From contig MGNI01000199.1 of the NCBI GenBank assembly GCA_001795115.1, positions 10,216-18,080 of the forward strand: DNA of 7,865 bases, written 5' to 3'. This DNA is from Chloroflexi bacterium RBG_16_48_8. Its GTDB lineage: Bacteria; Chloroflexota; Anaerolineae; Anaerolineales; E44-bin32. This document shows positions 1 through 6,361 of this stretch, in pieces (position 1 is the first letter of the stretch; every line of letters begins with the position of its first letter). The position numbers and the translations under genes were made by a program. The notes under the pieces were generated by a model. It was not told where the DNA came from, did no database searches, and saw nothing but the letters and a program-made list of their open reading frames with translations.

Positions 1-1
1 C

Positions 2-388
2 TATGTGGACACTGAATTTTGTCTTCGACTGCTTTCACATGGCTACAAGATCAGGGTCGCATGTGACGCAAGACTGCATCATACTTTTGGCAACCGTAAG
101 AGAAAGCGATGGGGACCCTTCACTTTTTATCCAACTTTCCATTCACCTGAAAGGTGGTACACCATCAGCCGCAACCGGATTCAAATGATAAAATCCTATG
201 GATGTCATTTTCCGCATTGGCTCTCATACGAATTGGTAGCAACTGGTTATGTCCTCGTTCGGATGCTATTAACTGAGAACGACAGGCTCGCAAAGATATC
301 TGCTCTGATCAAGGGCACTTGGGATGGCTTTAGTGGAAAATTGGGAAGACCATCCTGGGCATTGGACGAGACTGACAAAACGAAATAA
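2..388 (+). CDS. GT2-family glycosyltransferase, C-terminal part (rhamnosyltransferase-like), 5'-truncated
   Basis: This is the 3' part of a gene that starts before the window; 128 residues and the TAA stop are visible. The first residues, YVDTEFCLRLLSHGYKI, match the conserved acidic segment near the end of the GT2 catalytic domain, typically (D)YVD.EFCLR...GY.., which supplies the acidic residues at the active site. After it come a His-containing strand (RLHHTFG), a YTISRNRIQMIKSYG segment and an amphipathic or hydrophobic tail of about 60 residues, the usual C-terminal layout of rhamnosyltransferase-type GT2 proteins. Such enzymes act at the inner face of the membrane and add a nucleotide-activated sugar to a lipid-linked oligosaccharide. 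Rhamnose as donor is inference from overall resemblance only. The next gene starts 41 bp downstream on the same strand, suggesting co-transcription. The GTG at position 5 is internal, not a start. Confidence 0.85.
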   Translation, partial: YVDTEFCLRLLSHGYKIRVACDARLHHTFGNRKRKRWGPFTFYPTFHSPERWYTISRNRIQMIKSYGCHFPHWLSYELVATGYVLVRMLLTENDRLAKISALIKGTWDGFSGKLGRPSWALDETDKTK

Positions 389-429
389 ACCCGTTACAAT
401 ACAAAGGCGAAGGGCTTATCATATCAACG

Positions 430-1209
430 ATGAATGCAGAGAAGCATCGGGTATCGATCTCCATCGTGAGTCATGGACAGACTACCCTTGTCGATCGACT
501 TCTAAAAAACCTTGACCAACACCATGAAGGTGTCGAATTAGAAGTCATTTTGACCGAAAACATCCCTCCACAATTTTCGATTGTCAATGAAACGAGAAAT
601 TATGGGGTTCGCTGGATCCTCAATCCCACTCCTCGAGGGTTGGCGGCAAACCACAACCAGGCATTTACTTCATCCAAGGGGGATTTCTTTTGCTTGGTCA
701 ATCCCGATGTTGTTCTAGTTGAAAACGTTTTTCCAAGACTTATTGCCGATATCAAGGACGGATTAGGGGAAATCACCGCACCCTTGATTACGAATAATGC
801 CGGCATCGTTCAGGATTCATTCCGTGCCCTCCCCACGCCCAAGAAGCTATTCAAACGGATTTTTCTATCCAACGGTTTCCATCTGCCAAATGTTGAGGAA
901 AAATTCCTTTACCCCGATTGGATCGCAGGGATCTTCCTTTGCATGCATCGTGATACCTTTCAACAACTAGGGGGTATGGATGAAAAGTATTACTTATACT
1001 TTGAGGACGTGGATTTCTGTTGTCGAGCGCGTCTTGCAGGCATGCGGGTGATGCTTGATACGCGTGTTCGTGCGATCCATGAAGCAGGACGGCATAGCCG
1101 CAGGGATTTGCGCTATTTTCTTATGCATGTGCGAAGTGCAGGCAGGTTTTTTTTCTCACCAACTTATAAAATAGTGCGCATTATAGGGACAAGCGCAATC
1201 CACGAGTAG
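430..1209 (+). CDS. GT2-family glycosyltransferase (WbbL/rhamnosyltransferase-like)
   Basis: A complete 259-residue GT-A-fold family 2 glycosyltransferase, predicted to add one sugar from a nucleotide-sugar donor to the growing lipid-linked repeat unit. The N-terminal strand VSISIVSHGQ (about residues 8-17) begins the nucleotide-binding fold. NPTPRGLAANHNQAF (65-79) is the conserved N..G.a.a.N.g segment. CLVNPDVVL (88-96) carries NPD in place of the classical DXD metal site, as in WbbL-like proteins. DWIAGIFLCMHRDTF (163-177), GGMDE (181-185) and YFEDVDFCCRAR (190-201) form the acceptor-side and acidic catalytic region, followed by an IHEAGRHSRRDLRYF tail. No membrane segment is evident, so it is probably cytoplasmic or membrane-associated. 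The ATG has only a loose purine-rich tract (AAAGGCGAAGGG, around 403-414) upstream. The stop lies 34 bp from the convergent polymerase gene. Donor and linkage cannot be read from sequence. Confidence 0.9.
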   Translation: MNAEKHRVSISIVSHGQTTLVDRLLKNLDQHHEGVELEVILTENIPPQFSIVNETRNYGVRWILNPTPRGLAANHNQAFTSSKGDFFCLVNPDVVLVENVFPRLIADIKDGLGEITAPLITNNAGIVQDSFRALPTPKKLFKRIFLSNGFHLPNVEEKFLYPDWIAGIFLCMHRDTFQQLGGMDEKYYLYFEDVDFCCRARLAGMRVMLDTRVRAIHEAGRHSRRDLRYFLMHVRSAGRFFFSPTYKIVRIIGTSAIHE

Positions 1210-1243
1210 ATGCTGGACCTTTCCTTAGGGGAAAAAACCCAAT

Positions 1244-2914
1244 TTACGTATTGAAGGATGGGGTAAACGATTCTGGTTTTGAAGAGGCTATCCGAGTTGC
1301 TGCACCCACTAGACCAAATAATATCCACATATAAGGCAGGCCAAAAGTATCGATGCTGAATCCCTCAACCACTAAAACAGCGCAGGCCAGGATGCCGGCT
1401 AATCCCACTGCTCGGAAGGTGGGGGCTTGTCTTGACAATAACTTCCAAGCTCGAGATAGAATACAAAGCAACCAAACCACGAAGAAGGTGAAACCAACAA
1501 TTCCTGTCTCAGAGAGCAATCGCAACCAGAGATTCTTTGGATTGGGGAACATGCTCGTCCCATCACGCAATACATCTACAACTTCTGGCAATGACCAGGA
1601 GAAGGCGGGCATATTCCCGGGAAAGAAAAACCCGGCATTGCCCAGACCTACGCCTAACAAGGGGTGTTCGTTATAAACCCGAAAGGCTGCGCTCCAATAT
1701 ACTGATCTCTCCGCAAACATTAAAAAATTGGCATACTGTACATTGAACCGCAATCGAATTTGATCCATAACATTCGATAAACTTAATGGGAAAAAATCCG
1801 ACCAGGAAATCATAAATATTCTCTCTAATCGCGTATCAATCTTGCTAACCAAATAAATCACAACTATTACCAAACCAAGAAAGAATATGAAAACCAAAAA
1901 TAGCAACAGAATGCTAAATAACACACTTGTTACACTGCTAAGTAATGGAGAGTTGATTTTTATTTTTTTTATAAACCAATGTTGTGCTTTACCTGATTTT
2001 CTAAAAATGAATATCGATACAAGGATCCCAATGATAACCAAGAAACTTATAAGCCCAATACGAGATCGCGTGAATAGAAGTGCAACGACACCAATTAGAA
2101 ACAGCATGACTTCAATAGAGAATTTGCCAATCCTGCGCTTATAAAATGATTTTAAATATAGAATTGCACCCAACCATATTGGAAAATAAAACATGTTAAG
2201 CTGGTGACAAAACCAGGAGGCTTCATAGGCAAAACCGGTTATTTGTTTAGAATGAATGTCTCGAATCGAGATAAATTCATGAACTCTTTGAATCACAACC
2301 GGAAAATTACCATTCCGAAAAAAAATATAACCACCCTGTATTAGCGCCCACACCAACATCATTGCTGCACCGATGTTAATGATTTTTACTGTCTGAGTAA
2401 GTTTTGCTTTATCACTGACCATCGTTAAAGTCACAATATAGAATGCAAATCCTGCAAGCAGTGTAAGCCAGGAACCGAATTCGCGAGAGAGAACTGTCTG
2501 GCCTTTCCATGGCAATATTGAATTAAAATGAGCTAAGATCGAGGTCATTAATGCAACCGCGATAAACCCCACAAGAGGAACTACTTCCAAGTTGAGGGAT
2601 CCTTTTTGAATGAAATAAGGGATGATCCAAATAACAACGAGTAAAATCAGAGGCATTACAGCCGCAGGATTTACAGTTGAACCACCTACCAAATCTGCTA
2701 GTAACGGTAAGCTGGTGATCGGTAAAAGCAGAAGCAGCAAACCCCAAGCCACCCATACAATACGGAATTGGATTTTTTCTACATTGCCTACAAGGACCTT
2801 TTTGCCCCTCATTCTTGGCATGCCTCTTTCAGTTGTTGCCATTTGGTTCTCGTACTCAGTCAACTTGAATTTGATGGACTCCATGGAATTTTGCTGAAAA
2901 ACTTGATATTTCAA
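1244..2914 (-). CDS. O-antigen polymerase/ligase family membrane protein (Wzy/WaaL-like)
   Basis: A 556-residue polytopic membrane protein with about 10-12 hydrophobic segments (the first near residues 51-75), predicted to polymerise or ligate lipid-linked repeat units on the outer face of the cytoplasmic membrane. Family signatures are LLFTRSRIGLISFL (279-292, the usual tgSR.g...l segment), VYNEHPLLGVGLGNAGFFFP (413-432), and NPKNLWLRLLSETGIVGF (458-475), which corresponds to the Wzy_C '(H)N.yL.ll.E.G..G' motif with N replacing the usual His. FAYEASWFCHQLN (228-240) is a segment I associate with Chloroflexota-type polymerases. The start is uncertain. TTG at 2914 gives the longest form without an internal stop; in-frame ATGs lie at 2884, 2842, 2821 and 2812. 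The ATG at 2812 has a GAGG about 10 nt upstream and would leave a short cytoplasmic tail before the first membrane segment. The frame also continues upstream of 2914 across one amber codon (see 2939-2998). The gene is markedly AT-rich. Polymerase versus ligase is not resolvable here. Confidence 0.88.
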   Translation of the reverse strand: MKYQVFQQNSMESIKFKLTEYENQMATTERGMPRMRGKKVLVGNVEKIQFRIVWVAWGLLLLLLPITSLPLLADLVGGSTVNPAAVMPLILLVVIWIIPYFIQKGSLNLEVVPLVGFIAVALMTSILAHFNSILPWKGQTVLSREFGSWLTLLAGFAFYIVTLTMVSDKAKLTQTVKIINIGAAMMLVWALIQGGYIFFRNGNFPVVIQRVHEFISIRDIHSKQITGFAYEASWFCHQLNMFYFPIWLGAILYLKSFYKRRIGKFSIEVMLFLIGVVALLFTRSRIGLISFLVIIGILVSIFIFRKSGKAQHWFIKKIKINSPLLSSVTSVLFSILLLFLVFIFFLGLVIVVIYLVSKIDTRLERIFMISWSDFFPLSLSNVMDQIRLRFNVQYANFLMFAERSVYWSAAFRVYNEHPLLGVGLGNAGFFFPGNMPAFSWSLPEVVDVLRDGTSMFPNPKNLWLRLLSETGIVGFTFFVVWLLCILSRAWKLLSRQAPTFRAVGLAGILACAVLVVEGFSIDTFGLPYMWILFGLVGAATRIASSKPESFTPSFNT

Positions 2915-2938
2915 GGATGATTCAAATCCTGTCAGGTG

Positions 2939-2998
2939 CTATCTTCTCCAATGAGTAAACGATTCATCTTTTTGTAATGAACGTCTCAATACATCCAT
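2939..2998 (-). other. 19-codon ORF in the polymerase frame, ended by an amber codon
   Basis: On the minus strand an ATG at 2998 opens an ORF reading MDVLRRSLQKDESFTHWRR and ending in TAG at 2941-2939. It is in the same frame as the polymerase gene: eight sense codons separate the TAG from the TTG at 2914. A run of eight G residues lies 9 nt upstream of the ATG and could serve as a ribosome-binding sequence. Possible readings are a former N-terminus of the polymerase cut by a nonsense change, a short leader peptide translated ahead of the polymerase, or chance. The peptide is basic and hydrophilic with no signal or membrane segment. I recognise no homolog. Confidence 0.35.
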
Positions 2999-3042
2999 TT
3001 CATTCTACCCCCCCCACATTAAAAAGCGATGTGCTTCTCCAT

Positions 3043-3075
3043 GGGGCTGTCTAAAAAGATCATTGAGACAGCCCC
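3043..3075. repeat. Perfect 10-bp inverted repeat at the left end of the MITE-like element
   Basis: GGGGCTGTCT (3043-3052) and AGACAGCCCC (3066-3075) form a perfect 10-bp stem around a 13-nt loop. The inner arm is a third copy of the element's terminal sequence, so the left end carries two ends back to back. In RNA this would be a strong hairpin on either strand. It is not followed by a T run on either strand, so a canonical intrinsic terminator is not supported. Confidence 0.85.
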
Positions 3076-3123
3076 GGCGTATGGCATCCGAACAGAAGTC
3101 GGGTTCATTTTCTTCCCCCAGTC

Positions 3124-3210
3124 GCCGGAGACTGAAGTCTTGGCTACATCTCCGAAGTCCACCTTCGTGTACTCTACTACCTACGAAAGTGGAATCGGCG
3201 AAGGCCGATT
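3124..3210. repeat. Cluster of short palindromes inside the element (REP-like)
   Basis: Three hairpins follow each other. At 3124-3144 an imperfect stem carries GCC/GGC at its base and AGACT/AGTCT next to the loop, with one bulged G. At 3153-3167 CGAAG and CTTCG enclose a 5-nt loop. At 3193-3210 AATCGGC and GCCGATT form a perfect 7-bp stem with a GAAG tetraloop. Serial stem-loops without coding potential are typical of REP-like or MITE interiors; a structured RNA is an alternative. Confidence 0.55.
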
Positions 3211-3349
3211 TGGTAATTGTAGGGGTAACCCTTTTGGGACAGCCCCTTTCCAATGAGCCCAGGCAGAGCCGGTAAAGAGAATTCATTCTCGAAGGGAGCA
3301 TGATGATTGACGCTAGAGTGGTTTCCATCCTAATCATAAGGTCAGAGTC

Positions 3350-4159
3350 CTAGGTGATGTTGAACCTACCGGGTTTATTTTTGATGGATCGGAAAAGAAT
3401 AATCATGAGGCTCCCCATTGTAATTCCAAGCAGGTTCCCAGCAAGGATCTGCCCACCACGGGAGCGCGTCGCTGGGCCTTGTGGAACCATGGCTTGTTCC
3501 GTCCATTCGAAAGAGAGAAATGTGGTAAGGCCGCGACCCAGCTCGAGCTCAACCTGTATTTGAGTGTCCATTTCTGAGATGAGCTTTTCAAGATCCTCAA
3601 TTCGGCTCCTATTTTGCGGGTTACGATCATCCTCCGTCTTTAAAAATCTCAACTCCTTATTGATCGATTCCAATTGGTACTTTAAACTATTCGCCTGCAG
3701 CGCATGAGCGTATGCATCCCACAAACTATCTTCTGCTGCCTCGGCCCAACTGTTTGCCATGGCAGCGATGAGTTCTGGATCCTCTCCAAAAACATTCAAC
3801 TCCCAACGAGAACCTTTTTGCTCGAGCAGGATTTTGCTTTTAAAGTCTTCTAGAATTAATTCATCATTAACTGTATCTTCTCGCTGTGTAAGGATGAAGA
3901 TTGCCTTCGCAATCACGTCATCTGATAACACCACTCCTGCCACTTTGCCCAATGCGAAGTCTTCCTCATATTGAGAAAGAGGAGTGGTCATATCAAAGTT
4001 CAATCCCATAGCGAATACGGAATGTGTTCTATAGATCGGGGGATTTACAAAACTAAGGCCATAACCAGCCAATGCTCCCAAGAGACCAAACAGCACAACA
4101 ATGTACCACCGCCTGACTATCAAGGTTACTTGACTTCTAACTTCCAGGTCCTTTTCCAC
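3350..4159 (-). CDS. Wzz-family polysaccharide chain-length determinant
   Basis: A 269-residue protein with the classic polysaccharide co-polymerase layout: a short cytoplasmic N-terminus, TM1 (about 17-38), a large extracytoplasmic domain, and TM2 (about 237-256) near the C-terminus. The region after TM1 (FVNPPIYRTHSVFAMG, 37-52) resembles the 'P.Y.a...' strand of Wzz domains. Residues about 152-208 are heptad-rich and charged, predicted coiled coil. EQAMVPQGPATRSRG (221-235) is the proline-rich segment preceding TM2. Such proteins oligomerise in the membrane and modulate how many repeat units Wzy joins. There is no C-terminal Walker-type tyrosine kinase domain, so it resembles stand-alone Wzz rather than a Wzc fusion. 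The GTG start overlaps the stop of the upstream transferase gene by one base (TAGTG), indicating translational coupling. No strong Shine-Dalgarno sequence precedes it. Confidence 0.85.
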   Translation of the reverse strand: MEKDLEVRSQVTLIVRRWYIVVLFGLLGALAGYGLSFVNPPIYRTHSVFAMGLNFDMTTPLSQYEEDFALGKVAGVVLSDDVIAKAIFILTQREDTVNDELILEDFKSKILLEQKGSRWELNVFGEDPELIAAMANSWAEAAEDSLWDAYAHALQANSLKYQLESINKELRFLKTEDDRNPQNRSRIEDLEKLISEMDTQIQVELELGRGLTTFLSFEWTEQAMVPQGPATRSRGGQILAGNLLGITMGSLMIILFRSIKNKPGRFNIT

Positions 4160-5166
4160 TATTCTTTCTGCTTTCTGAATTCAAAGAGTGCTATTATAGT
4201 GATACCAAGCAAAACACTCGATCCAAAAATAATGTTCCCAACAATGGGTTTCGCTTTCAAAGCGATGAATGAGGCGAATCCCAGGACAATCGCTATCAAA
4301 TGCATAGCAAACACCGCTCGTGCTGGTTCCAGGCCGAGGGCACATAGGCGATGGTAAGTATGGTCCCATGCCGCTTGGTAAATCGGCGTTCTTCGACGAA
4401 TCCGCGAAAAAGTCACCAGGGTCGTGTCGAAAATTGGAACCCCCAGAACCATGATCGGCACAAACCAAGAGGATAGGATCGGAAGACCTGACGGGGTGTA
4501 TGCAATCCCTATTGCCGCCAATAAAAATCCCAATTGTTGGGCGCCCGAATCGCCCAGGAATGTTTTAGCCGGACCGATATTATAGAAGTAAGTCCCGATG
4601 CAGCCCCCTAGCAATCCTGCCGATGGTATGGTCAGATTCGGTTGACCACTTTCAATTGTCACGAGCATAAAGAAAGCCGAGGCTATCCCTCCAAGGCCCA
4701 ACGCCAACCCATCCATGCTGTCGACAAAATTAAAGGCATTGATAATCCCGATCACCCAGAAGATAGTCAATGCAATATTTAATGCTTCGTTATTGAATAA
4801 ACGAACCTGAATACCGGAAAGGACCAAGATGGCGGTCGCAAGCAATTGACCGATCAGTTTTTGAGGTGCTCCAAAGCCAATAGCATCATCCAATAAACCG
4901 AAGAGGAAAACGATGATCGCTCCTCCCAAGATCCCGAGGACAGCAGTTAGAGACCGCCATTGAAACCAGAGGCTGATTGTTAAGATTGAAAATAGGATCA
5001 CCAGACCCCCCGCCATGGGGGTAGGGGAATTATGGCGCTTATGCCCGCTCGTTCCAGGGAAGTCGATGAGTTTAAGTTTACGGGCTGCAATGATTGCCAA
5101 TGGTGTGATGATCAATGAGATCAGCACACCAGCCAAGATGGTGGGGAAATAGAAGGTGAGGTTCAA
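4159..5166 (-). CDS. WecA/MraY-family polyprenyl-phosphate sugar-1-phosphate transferase
   Basis: A 335-residue integral membrane enzyme, about 10-11 membrane segments, predicted to transfer a sugar-1-phosphate (often HexNAc-1-P) from a UDP-sugar to undecaprenyl phosphate, starting repeat-unit synthesis. Family landmarks in order: HKRHNSPTPMAGG (42-54), GLLDDAIG (90-97, Asp pair 93-94), NAFNFVDSMDGLA (143-155, the N..N..D..DGLA catalytic motif), FLGDSGAQQLGF (203-214), PIFDTTLVTFSRIRRRTPIY (244-263) and DHTYHRLCALGL (268-279), the loop that normally reads D..H.HHRL. Asp93/94, Asn146, Asp149, Asp152, Asp206 and Asp247 are all retained, so activity is likely. The first available in-frame start after the preceding stop is TTG at 5166, which puts the N-terminus right before TM1 as expected. 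The stop overlaps the GTG of the Wzz gene. Its place beside Wzz, Wzy and glycosyltransferases favours an exopolysaccharide role over peptidoglycan MraY. Confidence 0.92.
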   Translation of the reverse strand: MNLTFYFPTILAGVLISLIITPLAIIAARKLKLIDFPGTSGHKRHNSPTPMAGGLVILFSILTISLWFQWRSLTAVLGILGGAIIVFLFGLLDDAIGFGAPQKLIGQLLATAILVLSGIQVRLFNNEALNIALTIFWVIGIINAFNFVDSMDGLALGLGGIASAFFMLVTIESGQPNLTIPSAGLLGGCIGTYFYNIGPAKTFLGDSGAQQLGFLLAAIGIAYTPSGLPILSSWFVPIMVLGVPIFDTTLVTFSRIRRRTPIYQAAWDHTYHRLCALGLEPARAVFAMHLIAIVLGFASFIALKAKPIVGNIIFGSSVLLGITIIALFEFRKQKE

Positions 5167-5221
5167 CAGCCCGATCCAATGTCCGAAGAGGAATAGAGAG
5201 ATACTGAGCGAAGCTAACTTG

Positions 5222-5229
5222 CCTTCCTT
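5222..5229 (-). promoter_or_regulatory. Strong Shine-Dalgarno-like sequence without a nearby canonical start
   Basis: On the minus strand AAGGAAGG lies directly after the TAA of the GT4 gene, but no in-frame ATG, GTG or TTG follows at normal spacing. The first canonical start for the transferase, TTG at 5166, is 55 nt further on. It may be coincidental, belong to a non-canonical start, or act as a ribosome standby site that couples the two genes. Confidence 0.35.
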
Positions 5230-5230
5230 T

Positions 5231-6361
5231 TTAAAACCCGTTACTTAACAATTCTCTATAGACCTCTAGCGTTTCGTGATTAACCTTTTCGTTGGTAAAC
5301 TTTGTTAACACGGCTATGCGACCAGCTTCGCCCATCCGAACTCGCAGCTCCGGATCTTGCACAAGCCAATGTAAAGCATTTGCTAACGCAATAGGGTCTT
5401 TGGGTGGCACAAGAAGGCCATTGATGCCGTCCTGGATTATATCACGACACCCAGGCACATCTGTCGAGACAACTGGCTTCCCGGCCGCACCTGCTTCCAA
5501 TAAGACACGCGGCAACCCCTCGCCGTAACTTGGAAGGACCACAATGTGCGCTTTTGCCATCAGTGTAGCGATATCCTCACAATGCCCCACCCACTGGACG
5601 ACGCCCTCCTTTGTCCAATCATTAAGCTGAGCCTCTGTGACAGAGGCAGGATATCCAACATCCGGGGCGCCCGCCAGAATGACTTGCCCACAAAATCCAC
5701 GCTTCTTGAGCAATCGCGCCGCTTCCACCAGTTCCCTCACCCCCTTATCCCATAGCATGCGAGAAGCCATCAGAATCACCGGTTCACCCGCTGGCTCAGG
5801 GCCTGGTCTGAACTTATCTGGGTCAACTCCGGAGCCGGGTATCACTTGAGTCTGGTCATTTTTGACCAAACCCTGCTGGACAAAGTAATCCCGATCACGA
5901 AGATTCTGAAAAATCACGCGGGAGCCCGGCTTTGAAAGCGCAATTCGATACATGGGCTTGATGAGCACCTGGGCTGTTGCAGCCAATTTACTTGGATTCA
6001 CATAGAGATAGCCTAAACCGGTGATGGAATTCACTACGGCCTGGGCATCGGCTGCCCTGGCCGCCAAAGAACCATACAAGACCGGCTTGATAGTGAAATG
6101 GTGAACCAGATCGGGCTTTTCTCTCCTATATAGACTTATGAAATCGTAGATGGTAAGCAGCTCCATCAGCGGGTTCCATCCGCGCCGGGAGATCCTGAGG
6201 CGTCGCCATGGAAAGCCTTCTTGTTTTAATTTTTCAACGTAAGGTCCAGATGGAGAGGCCAGAAAGATTTGTGCGCCATTTTCCCTTATTGCTTGCGCCA
6301 ACGCCAGACGGAAATTATAGAGATACCAATCTGTGTTTGCAGAGAGAATGATTGTGGTCAT
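5231..6361 (-). CDS. GT4-family glycosyltransferase (GT-B fold)
   Basis: A 376-residue retaining GT-B glycosyltransferase of the PglA-like branch of GT4, predicted to add a sugar (HexNAc is common in this branch) to a lipid-linked intermediate at the cytoplasmic membrane face. N-terminal Rossmann half: TTIILSANTDWYLYNFR (2-18), VHHFTIKPVLYGSLAARAA (86-104) and NSITGLGYLY (111-120), a segment typical of this branch. The linker ends with VIPGSGVDPDKF (173-184). C-terminal half: ASRMLWDKGVRELVEAA (199-215) with the phosphate-binding Arg201 and Lys206; LPSYGEGLPRVLLEAGAAGKPVVSTDVPGCRDII (276-309), including the E-x7-E pair Glu281/Glu289 that contacts the donor sugar; and DGINGLLVPP (311-320). I chose the ATG at 6361 because it overlaps the upstream asnB-like stop in an ATGA and begins exactly at the first strand. 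A longer frame back to 6445 only re-reads the neighbouring gene. GGAAG lies 4 nt upstream. Confidence 0.93.
   Translation of the reverse strand: MTTIILSANTDWYLYNFRLALAQAIRENGAQIFLASPSGPYVEKLKQEGFPWRRLRISRRGWNPLMELLTIYDFISLYRREKPDLVHHFTIKPVLYGSLAARAADAQAVVNSITGLGYLYVNPSKLAATAQVLIKPMYRIALSKPGSRVIFQNLRDRDYFVQQGLVKNDQTQVIPGSGVDPDKFRPGPEPAGEPVILMASRMLWDKGVRELVEAARLLKKRGFCGQVILAGAPDVGYPASVTEAQLNDWTKEGVVQWVGHCEDIATLMAKAHIVVLPSYGEGLPRVLLEAGAAGKPVVSTDVPGCRDIIQDGINGLLVPPKDPIALANALHWLVQDPELRVRMGEAGRIAVLTKFTNEKVNHETLEVYRELLSNGF

Larger units (their letters stand above)
3043..3246. mobile_element. MITE-like non-autonomous element with terminal inverted repeats
   Basis: The left end reads GGGGCTGTCTAAAAAG (3043-3058). 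The right end, read inward on the other strand from 3246, is GGGGCTGTCCCAAAAG; 14 of 16 positions agree, including the first nine. The 204 bp between the outer ends contains no plausible transposase frame and is rich in hairpins. GGGGCTGTC-type ends are familiar from bacterial insertion sequences, so this is probably a miniature derivative mobilised in trans; the parental family is not assigned. Flanking 8-mers TTCTCCAT (3035-3042) and TTTCCAAT (3247-3254) agree at 5 of 8 positions, so at best a decayed target duplication. Its position between two genes of one block suggests it inserted into an operon and may influence expression of the polymerase gene downstream of it. Confidence 0.6.
2915..3349. 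other. 435-bp gap between the wzz-like and wzy-like genes
   Basis: The gap breaks an otherwise compact minus-strand gene block. From left to right it holds the polymerase-proximal leader with the amber-terminated small ORF, a run of eight C (3008-3015), the MITE-like element at 3043-3246, and about 100 bp (3247-3349) in which I see only one weak hairpin (GAGAA/TTCTC, 3277-3290). A TAGAAT on the minus strand (3007-3002) resembles a -10 box but has no matching -35 box. Long frames crossing this gap run through the hairpin repeats and look like chance translations. Confidence 0.7.

Noticed and set aside
5..388. Complete 127-residue protein starting at the GTG at position 5
   Set aside because: The frame is open to the window edge and the first residues lie in the middle of a conserved GT2 motif, so the start is outside the window.
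1216..1240. Possible bidirectional terminator between the convergent genes (TTTCC/GGAAA stem)
   Set aside because: The stem is only 5 bp and neither strand shows a T run after it; the T-rich run on the minus strand lies before or inside the fold.
3002..3007. TAGAAT as a -10 promoter box for the polymerase gene
   Set aside because: No -35-like hexamer occurs 16-18 bp upstream, and the position overlaps the possible ribosome-binding region of the small ORF.
2983..3069. 8-bp inverted pair GTCTCAAT (2983-2990) / ATTGAGAC (3062-3069)
   Set aside because: Short, widely spaced and not extended on either side; it may be a trace of another element end, but chance is as likely.
3043..3075. Intrinsic terminator after the Wzz-like gene
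   Set aside because: The 10-bp GC-rich stem is strong but is not followed by a T run on either strand and lies over 270 bp downstream of the stop; a mobile-element end fits better.
3005..3337. 110-codon minus-strand frame across the gap between the Wzz-like and Wzy-like genes
   Set aside because: It runs straight through the inverted repeats and hairpins of the element, has no recognisable domain, and its composition follows the palindromes; chance translation is the better explanation.
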